From Pseudomonadota bacterium (GTDB lineage Bacteria; Pseudomonadota; Alphaproteobacteria; Rhizobiales; Rhizobiaceae): a stretch of 6,731 nucleotides of DNA. The notes under the pieces were generated by a model, which saw only the letters and a program-made list of their open reading frames with translations, was not told the DNA's origin and ran no database searches. Where the stretch lies: contig JAEYTV010000357.1 of assembly GCA_023433855.1 (NCBI GenBank), positions 1-6,731 of the forward strand, given 5' to 3'. Position 1 is the stretch's first letter. Each line of letters starts with the position of its first letter. This document shows, in pieces, positions 1 to 4,868 of the stretch. Both the position numbers and the translations under genes were made by a program.

Positions 1-355
1 GATCGGCGACATGCGCCGGCTCACGCATCAGGCACGCGCCGAAGGTGCCGGACTGCACCCGGTCGGATGGGCAGCCGACATTGAGGTTGATCTCGTCGTA
101 TCCGTAGCCGGACGCGATGCGCACCGCCTCGACAAGCTTGCCCGCATCCGATCCGCCGAGTTGCAGGGCGACCGGATGCTCCTGCGGCGAATAGGACAGC
201 AGCCTCTCGCGGGTGCCATGAATGATCGCATCCGCGACGATCATCTCGGTATAGAGCAAGGCCTCCCGAGACAGTTGGCGGTGCAGGAAACGGCAATGCC
301 TGTCCGTCCAATCGATCATCGGGGCGACGGCGAAGATCTTCCCCTTGTAAATCAT
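1..355 (-). CDS. dusA: tRNA-dihydrouridine synthase A (DusA), N-terminal part, runs off left edge
   Basis: The first 118 codons are visible; the rest lies beyond the left end. The DusA family reduces uridines in the tRNA D-loop (U20/U20a) to dihydrouridine in the cytoplasm, using FMN and NADPH. Seen here: the flavin-barrel start [16 protein letters not shown] (residues 7-22), [14 protein letters not shown] (34-47), HPVALQLGG (60-68) and [18 protein letters not shown] (90-107). Cys95 in that last motif is the expected catalytic cysteine. The start is ATG at 355; an in-frame TAA lies only two codons upstream (361-359), so no longer start is possible. The Shine-Dalgarno is poor: GGAT sits 5 nt away, and the better AAGGA is 14 nt away. 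This fits a leader supplied by the inserted element rather than the native one (inference). The integrase stub at 496 lies next to its 5' end. Identification is near certain. Confidence 0.95.
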   Translation of the reverse strand, partial: MIYKGKIFAVAPMIDWTDRHCRFLHRQLSREALLYTEMIVADAIIHGTRERLLSYSPQEHPVALQLGGSDAGKLVEAVRIASGYGYDEINLNVGCPSDRVQSGTFGACLMREPAHVAD

Positions 356-384
356 TGATTATCCATATTTCCTTTTCTTTTCAT

Positions 385-422
385 GTTGCGCCTGTTGCTC
401 CACACGTTGCGCATCGTTGCGT
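385..422. repeat. Four closely spaced GTTGC direct repeats between dusA and integrase stub
   Basis: GTTGC occurs at 385-389, 394-398, 406-410 and 416-420, with start-to-start spacings of 9, 12 and 10 bp. Three copies extend to GTTGCG. Spacing near one helical turn places them on one face of the DNA. Their position between the integrase stub and the presumed crossover site suggests arm-type integrase or excisionase sites; this is inference from location and spacing only. Confidence 0.4.
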
Positions 423-457
423 ATTTGACCATATCTCGGCGCATTCCTGACTGGTAA

Positions 458-496
458 GTGTCACATTGTGACACCGGCTGGAGTGATGTGACACCG
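458..496. promoter_or_regulatory. 17-bp perfect palindrome plus extra half-site ending at the integrase start codon
   Basis: GTGTCACATTGTGACAC at 458-474 is a perfect inverted repeat, with 8-bp arms around T466. The decamer TGTGACACCG covers the right arm (467-476) and recurs at 487-496, exactly 20 bp further on. The last base of the second copy is the first base of the GTG start codon at 496. This is the layout of an operator with one dimeric site and one added half-site two helical turns away. A protein bound here would cover the integrase translation start. The arms point the opposite way from a CRP-type site (TGTGA-N6-TCACA), and I cannot name the regulator. Confidence 0.5.
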
Positions 497-843
497 TGGG
501 AACCATAGTCGAGAGAACCAGAGACGACGGATCGAAATCCTATATGCCGGAAAGACGGATAAAGCGCGACGGGAAAGTCATACACAGGGAGACGAAGACA
601 TTCGACCGACGCCCGGCCGCCGCCGCATTGATCGCGATGCGGGAGGAGGAACTATCGACGCCCTGCAAGATCGAGCGGCCGCACCATTCCCCTCGCCGCC
701 TCAGCTTCCAGGTAGCGGTAGTCCCGAAGCCCTCGTTGCGACCGGTTGAGCAACCTACCACAGAACCGACGGCTGTGATTACCATAAGTTCTACTTTAGG
801 AAAGTGCCGGCGGGAACACCCTATGACTGGCGAAGTAGCCTAA
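496..843 (+). pseudogene. Truncated phage-type tyrosine integrase, N-terminal domain only
   Basis: The frame opens with GTG and encodes 115 residues. The first ~52 residues (MGTIVERTRDDGSKSYMP, then KRDGKVIHRETKTFDRR and AAALIAMREEEL) match my memory of the N-terminal arm-DNA-binding domain of rhizobial phage and island integrases. After about residue 55 the sequence loses all resemblance and becomes rich in Pro, Ser and Thr. A full integrase has about 350-400 residues, so the core-binding and catalytic domains (Arg-His-Arg-Tyr residues) are absent from the window. An in-frame TGA at 484-486 rules out a longer start. The best Shine-Dalgarno, GGAG at 480-483, is 12 nt away. The likely real coding relic is 496 to about 660; the remaining open frame is probably chance. 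It cannot be an active recombinase, though a DNA-binding remnant is conceivable. Confidence 0.7.
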
Positions 844-893
844 TCTTCGGAAGTCCCGCCCGTCAGCTTGCATCGCAGATTGTCGCTGTGTAG
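750..893 (+). pseudogene. Possible coding relic without a proper start
   Basis: This open frame runs from just after TGA (747-749) to TAG (891-893), 47 residues, with segments such as CDYHKFYFRKVPAGTPYDWR and SSLIFGSPARQLASQIVAV. The composition is protein-like but I do not recognise a family. There is no ATG; the only internal candidate is GTG at 804, without a Shine-Dalgarno. It overlaps the tail of the integrase-stub frame in another frame, so at most one of the two is genuine here. It could be the 3' end of a gene whose front was deleted together with the rest of the integrase. Weak support. Confidence 0.2.
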
Positions 894-907
894 CACATGT
901 TTACAAT
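880..907 (+). promoter_or_regulatory. Weak sigma-70-like promoter candidate before the acyltransferase gene
   Basis: TTGTCG (880-885) and TACAAT (902-907) are separated by 16 bp. The -10 matches the consensus at five of six positions and the -35 at four. The predicted transcript would start near 913-915, inside the Shine-Dalgarno GGAGG (911-915), leaving almost no leader. This weakens the call. Confidence 0.2.
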
Positions 908-919
908 GGCGGAGGATAC

Positions 920-1555
920 ATGGCTGCTTTTCGAAACGAGTTCATCGAGGGAAACACCTTTGAGGGCGCGGGCGCGGCGTCGCTCCGGGGGAAGATCGTC
1001 GTTCGAAAAGGAACGGGGAACGTGCTCTCCATCGGACAAGGAACGAAGTTCAGCGGCACTGTAGATATAACAGGGAATAACAACCGCGTCACAATAGGTG
1101 AGAACTGCCACTATCGCGGCGATATACTCGTGAAGGGGAACGGACAGACCGTCTCCTTCGGCGATAATTCAACAACCGTAAATGTCTACATCCTCTGCCA
1201 GGAGAACCGGGACGTCACCATTGGTAAGTGGTGCATGTTCTCGCGGGAGATCGAGATCCGAACAACGGACGCGCATTCGGTGATCGATCGCGAAACAGGG
1301 CGCCGTCTGAACAAACCAGCCTCTATCGTGGTGGGGGACCACGTATGGGTCGGAGTTGGCGCTATAATCAACAAAGGCGCGCAGATCCCTTCCGACAGTA
1401 TTGTGGGGGCAATGTCGTTCGTTAACGGGCAATTCAGCGAGGAAGGCGTTATCATCGCGGGAGCGCCCGGCAAAATCGTCAGGCGCGGCATCACCTGGAA
1501 CCGAGGGCGCCAGGCGAAATTCTCCCCGGAAGAAATCGATCACTGGAGAGCATAA
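920..1555 (+). CDS. Left-handed beta-helix O-acyltransferase (hexapeptide repeat family), likely surface-polysaccharide acetyltransferase
   Basis: The 211-residue product has imperfect hexapeptide repeats from about residue 25 to 185, including the turns NNRVTIGENC (54-63) and VTIGKWCMF (99-107), as in left-handed beta-helix acyltransferases. These are usually trimers using acetyl-CoA. The motif RTTDAHSVID (114-123) provides the expected catalytic His119. VGDHVWVGVGAIINKG (138-153) and IAGAPGKIV (179-187) are the C-terminal signature of the family branch that acetylates capsular or O-antigen sugars; NodL and Vat enzymes are more distant relatives. No signal peptide or membrane segment is seen, so it is cytoplasmic. 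ATG at 920 follows GGAGG (911-915) by 4 nt, a strong start. Length is normal and no key residue is missing. The setting between an integrase stub and a methyltransferase suggests phage or island cargo altering a surface glycan. The substrate is inference. Confidence 0.85.
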   Translation: MAAFRNEFIEGNTFEGAGAASLRGKIVVRKGTGNVLSIGQGTKFSGTVDITGNNNRVTIGENCHYRGDILVKGNGQTVSFGDNSTTVNVYILCQENRDVTIGKWCMFSREIEIRTTDAHSVIDRETGRRLNKPASIVVGDHVWVGVGAIINKGAQIPSDSIVGAMSFVNGQFSEEGVIIAGAPGKIVRRGITWNRGRQAKFSPEEIDHWRA

Positions 1556-1584
1556 GGCTCCTGTGACGCGGTGTAGGGAAGTCC

Positions 1585-1839
1585 TTATCGGGCCCTTCCC
1601 GTTCCGATCAAGCCAAAGAACACGCCGCGCCCTTTCGTCAACTTCGTAGCGGTAGCCGACAGCATTGCTATCTCGATATCAACTCGCCTGTTCGGTACGT
1701 TGAGCGCTTTTAGCCACTGCGGGGCTGAGGCATCAATGCCGCGATTGAAGCCCTGCCATAGGGTCAGGAGAAGGACGAGGCACAAATAGAGTGGGATACG
1801 CCTCCACGTTTGAGCGTCTTTCTTCCACTCTCCTAACAA
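1585..1839 (-). CDS. Small single-pass membrane protein, hypothetical
   Basis: This is an 84-residue frame between the two cargo genes, on the opposite strand. It begins with a charged, Trp-containing stretch (LGEWKKDAQTWRR), followed by one hydrophobic segment (IPLYLCLVLLLTLWQGF, about residues 15-31). A basic C-terminal part ends KLTKGRGVFFGLIGTGRAR. The proposed start is TTG at 1839, with AGAGAG (1851-1846) 6 nt upstream; no in-frame ATG or GTG lies between it and the upstream stop. The membrane topology and Shine-Dalgarno argue for a real gene, perhaps a small phage protein. The rare start codon, and being the only evidence in this 416-bp gap, argue for caution. Its 3' end faces the acyltransferase gene with a 29-bp gap. 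I do not recognise a family and assign no function. Confidence 0.5.
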   Translation of the reverse strand: MLGEWKKDAQTWRRIPLYLCLVLLLTLWQGFNRGIDASAPQWLKALNVPNRRVDIEIAMLSATATKLTKGRGVFFGLIGTGRAR

Positions 1840-1971
1840 TTGCCACTCTCTGGAAATGTGTGCGGAAGAAATTGACGCACTGTGGCAACAGGCTCTGTCA
1901 ACTTAACAGGGCTGGTTGAAACACTATCGGAGCAATGCTAGCCACCCATCTTATCTAACAGGGGTTGGGGC

Positions 1972-2670
1972 ATGTCACCAGTAGAACGTTTTGCAAAGAG
2001 ATACCTCACGAAAAGAGGATATAGGTTCCACAAGGATACTGGAGAAGATTATCTACTCTACGATTACCGAAAGGCCGATGGCTCGTTTGACTATGATCGC
2101 TACCGGAAAATCCAGGAAGAGACCAATATCCGGAAAATCGAGAACGTGTGGGCCGATCAACCGACGATCGAGTTCATATCGGGTTACTTGAAGTCAAAGA
2201 AGCCGAATCTCACGGCGGGGATCTGTCATGGCGTGCGACGAGGAAACGAGCAGCGCTGGTTTTCTGAGGCGCTGGGAATCCCGGTCATCGGTACGGACAT
2301 CTCCTCGACGGCAGAACAATTCCCCAACACGGTCCAGTGGGATTTCCATGATCGGAAAGAGGAGTGGGTAGGCGCGTTCGATTTCGTCTACACGAATTCG
2401 CATGATCACGCCTATGATCCCAAGAAGGCTATAGACGCTTGGATAGATCAACTCACCGACGACGGCATGGTGTTTCTTGAGCACACCATCGACCACTCGG
2501 AAAGCGGTGCGAACGAGGCGGACCCATTCGGGGTGGATGCGCGGATACTACCTTACCTTATCACCCAATGGGGCGAAGGACGCTACGCGGTGACGGAAGT
2601 TCTACACGTTCCTCACCGAAAGCCCAAAGGAATGAAAATCTGGGTGATCGTCATCCGGAAGTTAAAATAG
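1972..2670 (+). CDS. Class I SAM-dependent methyltransferase, likely sugar or surface-glycan modification cargo
   Basis: The 232-residue product has a Rossmann methyltransferase core. Motif I is GICHGVRRGNEQRWF (83-97), a variant of the glycine-rich loop like the CxGxRxGxE form of some polysaccharide-associated enzymes. Motif II ends in the acidic residue of IGTDIS (D109). WDFHDRKEEW (123-132) gives the adenine-side acid, and FDFVYTNSHDHAYDP (136-150) is motif IV. DDGMVFLEHTIDHSES (163-178) follows the next strand. The ~60-residue N-terminal extension is charged and Tyr-rich (YLLYDYRKADGSFDYDRYR). There is no membrane segment. ATG at 1972 is preceded by AGGGG at 1960-1964 (7-nt gap). Both this gene and the acyltransferase are intact on the same strand although the integrase and holin are broken, suggesting retained function. 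The acceptor cannot be read from sequence. Confidence 0.8.
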   Translation: MSPVERFAKRYLTKRGYRFHKDTGEDYLLYDYRKADGSFDYDRYRKIQEETNIRKIENVWADQPTIEFISGYLKSKKPNLTAGICHGVRRGNEQRWFSEALGIPVIGTDISSTAEQFPNTVQWDFHDRKEEWVGAFDFVYTNSHDHAYDPKKAIDAWIDQLTDDGMVFLEHTIDHSESGANEADPFGVDARILPYLITQWGEGRYAVTEVLHVPHRKPKGMKIWVIVIRKLK

Positions 2671-2693
2671 AACTCTTCCATCTAGCCCGACAG

Positions 2694-2719
2694 CCCCGCC
2701 TTCGAGCGGGGTTTTTCTT
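2694..2719 (+). terminator. Rho-independent terminator after the methyltransferase gene
   Basis: CCCCGC (2694-2699) and GCGGGG (2706-2711) form a perfect 6-bp GC stem around the loop CTTCGA, directly followed by TTTTTCTTT. It begins 23 nt after the methyltransferase stop and closes the cargo transcript before the holin-like fragment. Confidence 0.85.
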
Positions 2720-2748
2720 TGCCCCCACCCAAAAAACCGGAGGCCACC

Positions 2749-2866
2749 ATGAAACTTCCCGGCCGTTGGCGCCACGCCCGCAAGCGCGCCCGGTCGCTGA
2801 AACTGATCGGCTTCGTCGGTGTGATGGAGATTGCCAACCAGGTCGTGCCGCCGATGTCCGATCCAG
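2749..2866 (+). pseudogene. Truncated holin-like phage protein (DUF7940-like start)
   Basis: ATG at 2749 follows CCGGAGG with good spacing. The first ~38 residues (MKLPGRWRHARKRARSLKL, then IGFVGVMEIANQVVPPMSD) have the W-x-HA-x-K...S-(I/L)-(R/K)-L plus hydrophobic helix pattern that I remember from small phage holin-like proteins. Those proteins usually have 60-75 residues and a second hydrophobic segment. Here the second helix is missing: after about 2863 the frame continues as low-complexity Ser/Pro/Arg sequence to a stop near 3015. That stretch lies antisense to another coding relic. I read this as a holin start cut off by a deletion. The family assignment is by pattern only. It lies just downstream of the terminator, as the first gene of a separate transcript would. 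Confidence 0.45.
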
Positions 2867-2890
2867 CGGGGCGCGGCTCAACAGCCATCC

Positions 2891-3050
2891 TTAATCCCGA
2901 TTCTCCCCCATCCACTTTTCGTAAGTATCCTCCCGCTCGCTCGGCGTCAGGCCGCTTAGCTCGCCAAGCCCTGCGTCGATCGCCTTCTTGTCTCACTTCC
3001 GCGTGCGAGAGATAGGCGGCGGCATTGAGACGGGGCAAGCCAGACTGGCG
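2891..3050 (-). pseudogene. Frame-broken small coding relic, family unknown
   Basis: On the minus strand, a frame ending at TAA (2893-2891) reads KKAIDAGLGELSGLTP then SEREDTYEKWMGENRD, which looks like a natural acidic helical protein C-terminus. Upstream it is blocked by TGA (2995-2993). The neighbouring frame just upstream reads SGLPRLNAAAYLSHAEVRQ, which also looks natural. The simplest reading is one small gene disrupted by a frameshift near 2990. No start codon or Shine-Dalgarno can be assigned, and I do not recognise the family. It lies at the right end of the accessory block, opposite to the holin-like fragment. Confidence 0.35.
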
Positions 3051-3213
3051 CAGCCTGATGCGAATCCTTGAACAACGTCCCCCCGCCAGCCCGCATGCCG
3101 CGGGGCGGAACGATCTCACCCGACGTCCTCCCCGCCGCCGAAAAGGGCTAGGATTGTCAGGCGTTTTGAGAGACAAAGACGTCCCGAGACTCATTGTTCC
3201 AGGATGTCCTTTC

Positions 3214-3900
3214 ATGCCCGCCACCGTGATCCCCGTTCCGCAACCGGTCCTGCTCGACGTGGAGGGGGTTGCCGAACGATTCCCGGTGCGCCGGGTCTAC
3301 TGCGTCGGCCGCAACTACGCCGACCATGCGATCGAGATGGGGGGAGATCCGAGCCGGGAGCCACCATTCTTATTCCAGAAGAACCCGGACAACCTTTTTC
3401 ACGGCGATACATTCCCCTACCCGCCACTCTCGTCCAACGTGCATTTCGAGGCGGAACTAGTGGTCGCGCTTTCCGGCGGCGGCACCGACATTGCCGTCGA
3501 GGATGCACTTTCGACGGTCTATGGTTATGCTGTCGGCATCGACTTCACCCGCCGCGACCTGCAAGACATCGCCAAGAAGATGAGCCGGCCCTGGGCGGCG
3601 GCCAAGGCGTTCGAGAAATCGGCGCCGGTCTCCGCCATCCTGCCGGCCGGCCGGATCGGCCATCCGCAGGCGGGCGCCATCTGGCTCGAGGTCAACGGCG
3701 AGCGCCGGCAGGACGGTAACCTCAACCAGATGATCTGGAAGCTGCCGGAAATCATTGCGGAACTTTCGAAAGTCTTCGAACTTGCCCCCGGCGACGTCAT
3801 CATGACCGGAACGCCCGCCGGCGTCGGCGCGGTCCTGCGCGGCGACCAGGTGGAGGCCGGGATCGACGGGATCGGCAAGCTGACGCTGACAGTCGTCTGA
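3214..3900 (+). CDS. Fumarylacetoacetate hydrolase family protein, FAHD1/YcgM-like
   Basis: The 228-residue product has the full single-domain FAH fold. The N-terminal substrate-loop motif is VYCVGRNYADHAIEMG (28-43), followed by PFLFQKNPDNL (51-61). The metal ligands are expected to be E79 and E81 in HFEAELVVALSG (77-88) and D110 in GIDFTRRDLQD (108-118). PWAAAKAFEKSAPVS (126-140) and DVIMTGTPAGVG (194-205) complete the signature. Relatives are Mg/Mn-dependent acylpyruvate hydrolases or oxaloacetate decarboxylases; the exact substrate cannot be told. ATG at 3214 follows AGGA (3201-3204) by 9 nt. The frame stays open upstream to about 3025, but the family's usual length and the Shine-Dalgarno favour 3214. 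It ends 21 bp before the carbonic anhydrase gene, so the two are probably one operon. Confidence 0.9.
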   Translation: MPATVIPVPQPVLLDVEGVAERFPVRRVYCVGRNYADHAIEMGGDPSREPPFLFQKNPDNLFHGDTFPYPPLSSNVHFEAELVVALSGGGTDIAVEDALSTVYGYAVGIDFTRRDLQDIAKKMSRPWAAAKAFEKSAPVSAILPAGRIGHPQAGAIWLEVNGERRQDGNLNQMIWKLPEIIAELSKVFELAPGDVIMTGTPAGVGAVLRGDQVEAGIDGIGKLTLTVV

Positions 3901-3921
3901 GTTAACGCGGGAGGAGACGAG

Positions 3922-4449
3922 ATGCCGATCTATGCGCTTGGTGAATTCGAACCGAAGCTGCCCGCCGCCGACCGGTACTGGGTGGCGCCGGATGCCACGG
4001 TCATCGGCAAGGTGGAGCTTGGCGAAGACGTCGGGATATGGTTCGGCTCGGTGCTTCGCGGCGACAACGAACCGATCGTGATCGGCGCCGGCTCGAATAT
4101 CCAGGAGGGTGTGATGATCCATACCGATCCGCGCTTTCCGGTGGCGATCGGCAAGGATTGCACGATCGGCCACCACGCCATCATCCACGGCTGCACGATC
4201 GGCGACAATTCTCTGGTCGGCATGGGCGCCACCATCCTCAACGGAGCGAAGATCGGCAACAACTGCCTGGTCGGCGCCAACGCGCTCGTGACGGAAGGCA
4301 AGGAATTTCCCGACAACTCGCTGATCGTCGGCGCGCCCGCCAAGGCGATCCGCACCCTGGACGAGCAGGCGGTTGAAAATCTCCGGCAATCGGCGCTGCG
4401 CTACGTGGCCAACTGGAAACGCTTTTCCCGCGAGTTGCGCGAGATCTAG
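3922..4449 (+). CDS. Gamma-class carbonic anhydrase family protein (YrdA-like)
   Basis: The 175-residue protein is a left-handed beta-helix with hexapeptide repeats (VAIGKDC, CTIGDNS, AKIGNNC). By alignment with the archaeal enzyme Cam, the zinc ligands are H67 (MIHTD), H84 and H89 (IGHHAIIHG). The other conserved active-site residues are R46 and D48 (LRGDNEP) and Q61 (SNIQEGV). The acidic loop carrying Cam's proton-shuttle glutamate is absent, as in the YrdA/CaiE-like branch, whose hydration activity is often weak or unproven. A trimer with inter-subunit metal sites is expected. ATG at 3922 follows GGAGGAG closely. It is the second gene after the FAH gene, and its TAG stop overlaps the zur stop on the other strand. 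The link to zinc genes is suggestive, since this is a metal enzyme, but no Zur-box-like site is seen upstream of this pair. Confidence 0.92.
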   Translation: MPIYALGEFEPKLPAADRYWVAPDATVIGKVELGEDVGIWFGSVLRGDNEPIVIGAGSNIQEGVMIHTDPRFPVAIGKDCTIGHHAIIHGCTIGDNSLVGMGATILNGAKIGNNCLVGANALVTEGKEFPDNSLIVGAPAKAIRTLDEQAVENLRQSALRYVANWKRFSRELREI

Positions 4450-4868
4450 GCGGCGCAGCTTCCGCACAGGCCGCGAATTTCGATCGTGGCCTTTGCCGGC
4501 CTGAAACTGCGGCTCCTGGCCCAGCGGTCGAGGTGGTGGTCGACCTCCTGGTCGTGGAATTCGATCACATGACCGCAGCTTTCGCAGATGGCGAAGGCCA
4601 CCGTTCCCTGGCCGTGGCCGGCACCACAGCATTCGCTTTCCCGATGGGCGCAGGCCACGAAGGCATTGAGGCTTTCGAGCCGGTGCACCATGCCGAATTC
4701 AGTGAGCTTGTCGAGCGCCCGATAGACCTGCAGCGGCGCGCGGAACCCATGGTCGCGCAGCTTGTCGAGGATCGTGTAGGCGCTCACCGGAGCCTCGGAG
4801 CGGCTGAGGACGTCAAAGACCAGGGACTGGTTTTTCGTCAGGACCGGTATGGATACTGGTGCGTTCAT
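4446..4868 (-). CDS. zur: Zinc uptake regulator, Fur family
   Basis: The 140-residue product is a Fur-family repressor that binds DNA when zinc-loaded. The N-terminal winged helix includes TKNQSLVFDVLSRSEAPVSA (11-30) and the recognition-helix region APLQVYRALDKLTEFGMVHR (44-63). The C-terminal dimerisation domain has two CxxC pairs, CESC (95-98) and CGSC (135-138), which form the structural zinc site. C80, C81, H75, H85, H100, H105, H111 and H112 are candidates for regulatory zinc binding. ATG at 4868 lies within the znuB stop (ATGA overlap), so translation is coupled. The longer upstream frame is antisense-like overlap with znuB and not used. Being last in the znuCB operon, it should repress its own synthesis if the site at 6700 is its operator. 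Confidence 0.93.
   Translation of the reverse strand: MNAPVSIPVLTKNQSLVFDVLSRSEAPVSAYTILDKLRDHGFRAPLQVYRALDKLTEFGMVHRLESLNAFVACAHRESECCGAGHGQGTVAFAICESCGHVIEFHDQEVDHHLDRWARSRSFRPAKATIEIRGLCGSCAA

Larger units (their letters stand above)
356..3150. mobile_element. Decayed dusA-associated prophage/genomic island (approximate limits)
   Basis: This block lies between the 5' end of dusA and a core FAH/carbonic anhydrase unit. It contains an integrase stub, repeats next to it, two cargo genes, a holin-like fragment and frame-broken coding relics. Integration of tyrosine-integrase elements at the 5' end of dusA is established for many proteobacteria, which supports the reading. The left limit is placed at the dusA start, although the real crossover site would lie inside the first codons of dusA. 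The right limit is a guess from where recognisable accessory sequence ends. I looked for a second copy of the dusA start sequence near 2850-3210 as the other attachment site and did not find a convincing one, so the exact ends are unknown. Confidence 0.6.

Noticed and set aside
352..585. 77-residue minus-strand frame ending inside the dusA start (ATGA overlap)
   Set aside because: It covers the repeats and the opposite strand of the integrase stub, has no recognisable domain or Shine-Dalgarno, and looks like leader DNA read as protein.
744..755. Small palindrome GGTTGAGCAACC near a GTTGCG word
   Set aside because: Too short, and placed inside degraded coding sequence; it may relate to the upstream GTTGC repeats but there is no supporting spacing.
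1576..1600. Hairpin GGGAAG...CTTCCC between the acyltransferase gene and the opposed small ORF as a bidirectional terminator
   Set aside because: The 6-bp arms enclose a 13-nt loop and no T run follows on either strand, so it does not meet the pattern of an intrinsic terminator.
1866..1900. TTGACA/TTGACG elements on both strands upstream of the methyltransferase as promoters
   Set aside because: No acceptable -10 element at 16-18 bp spacing on either strand; kept only as unsupported possibilities.
2850..3210. Second copy of the dusA start sequence as the distal attachment site
   Set aside because: Only short scattered matches were seen (for example GGGGCG), no more than expected in GC-rich DNA.
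3457..4632. Long 391-residue minus-strand open frame across the FAH, carbonic anhydrase and zur genes
   Set aside because: It is antisense to well-identified genes, is Arg/Asp/Gly-rich as expected for a high-GC shadow frame, and has no domain.
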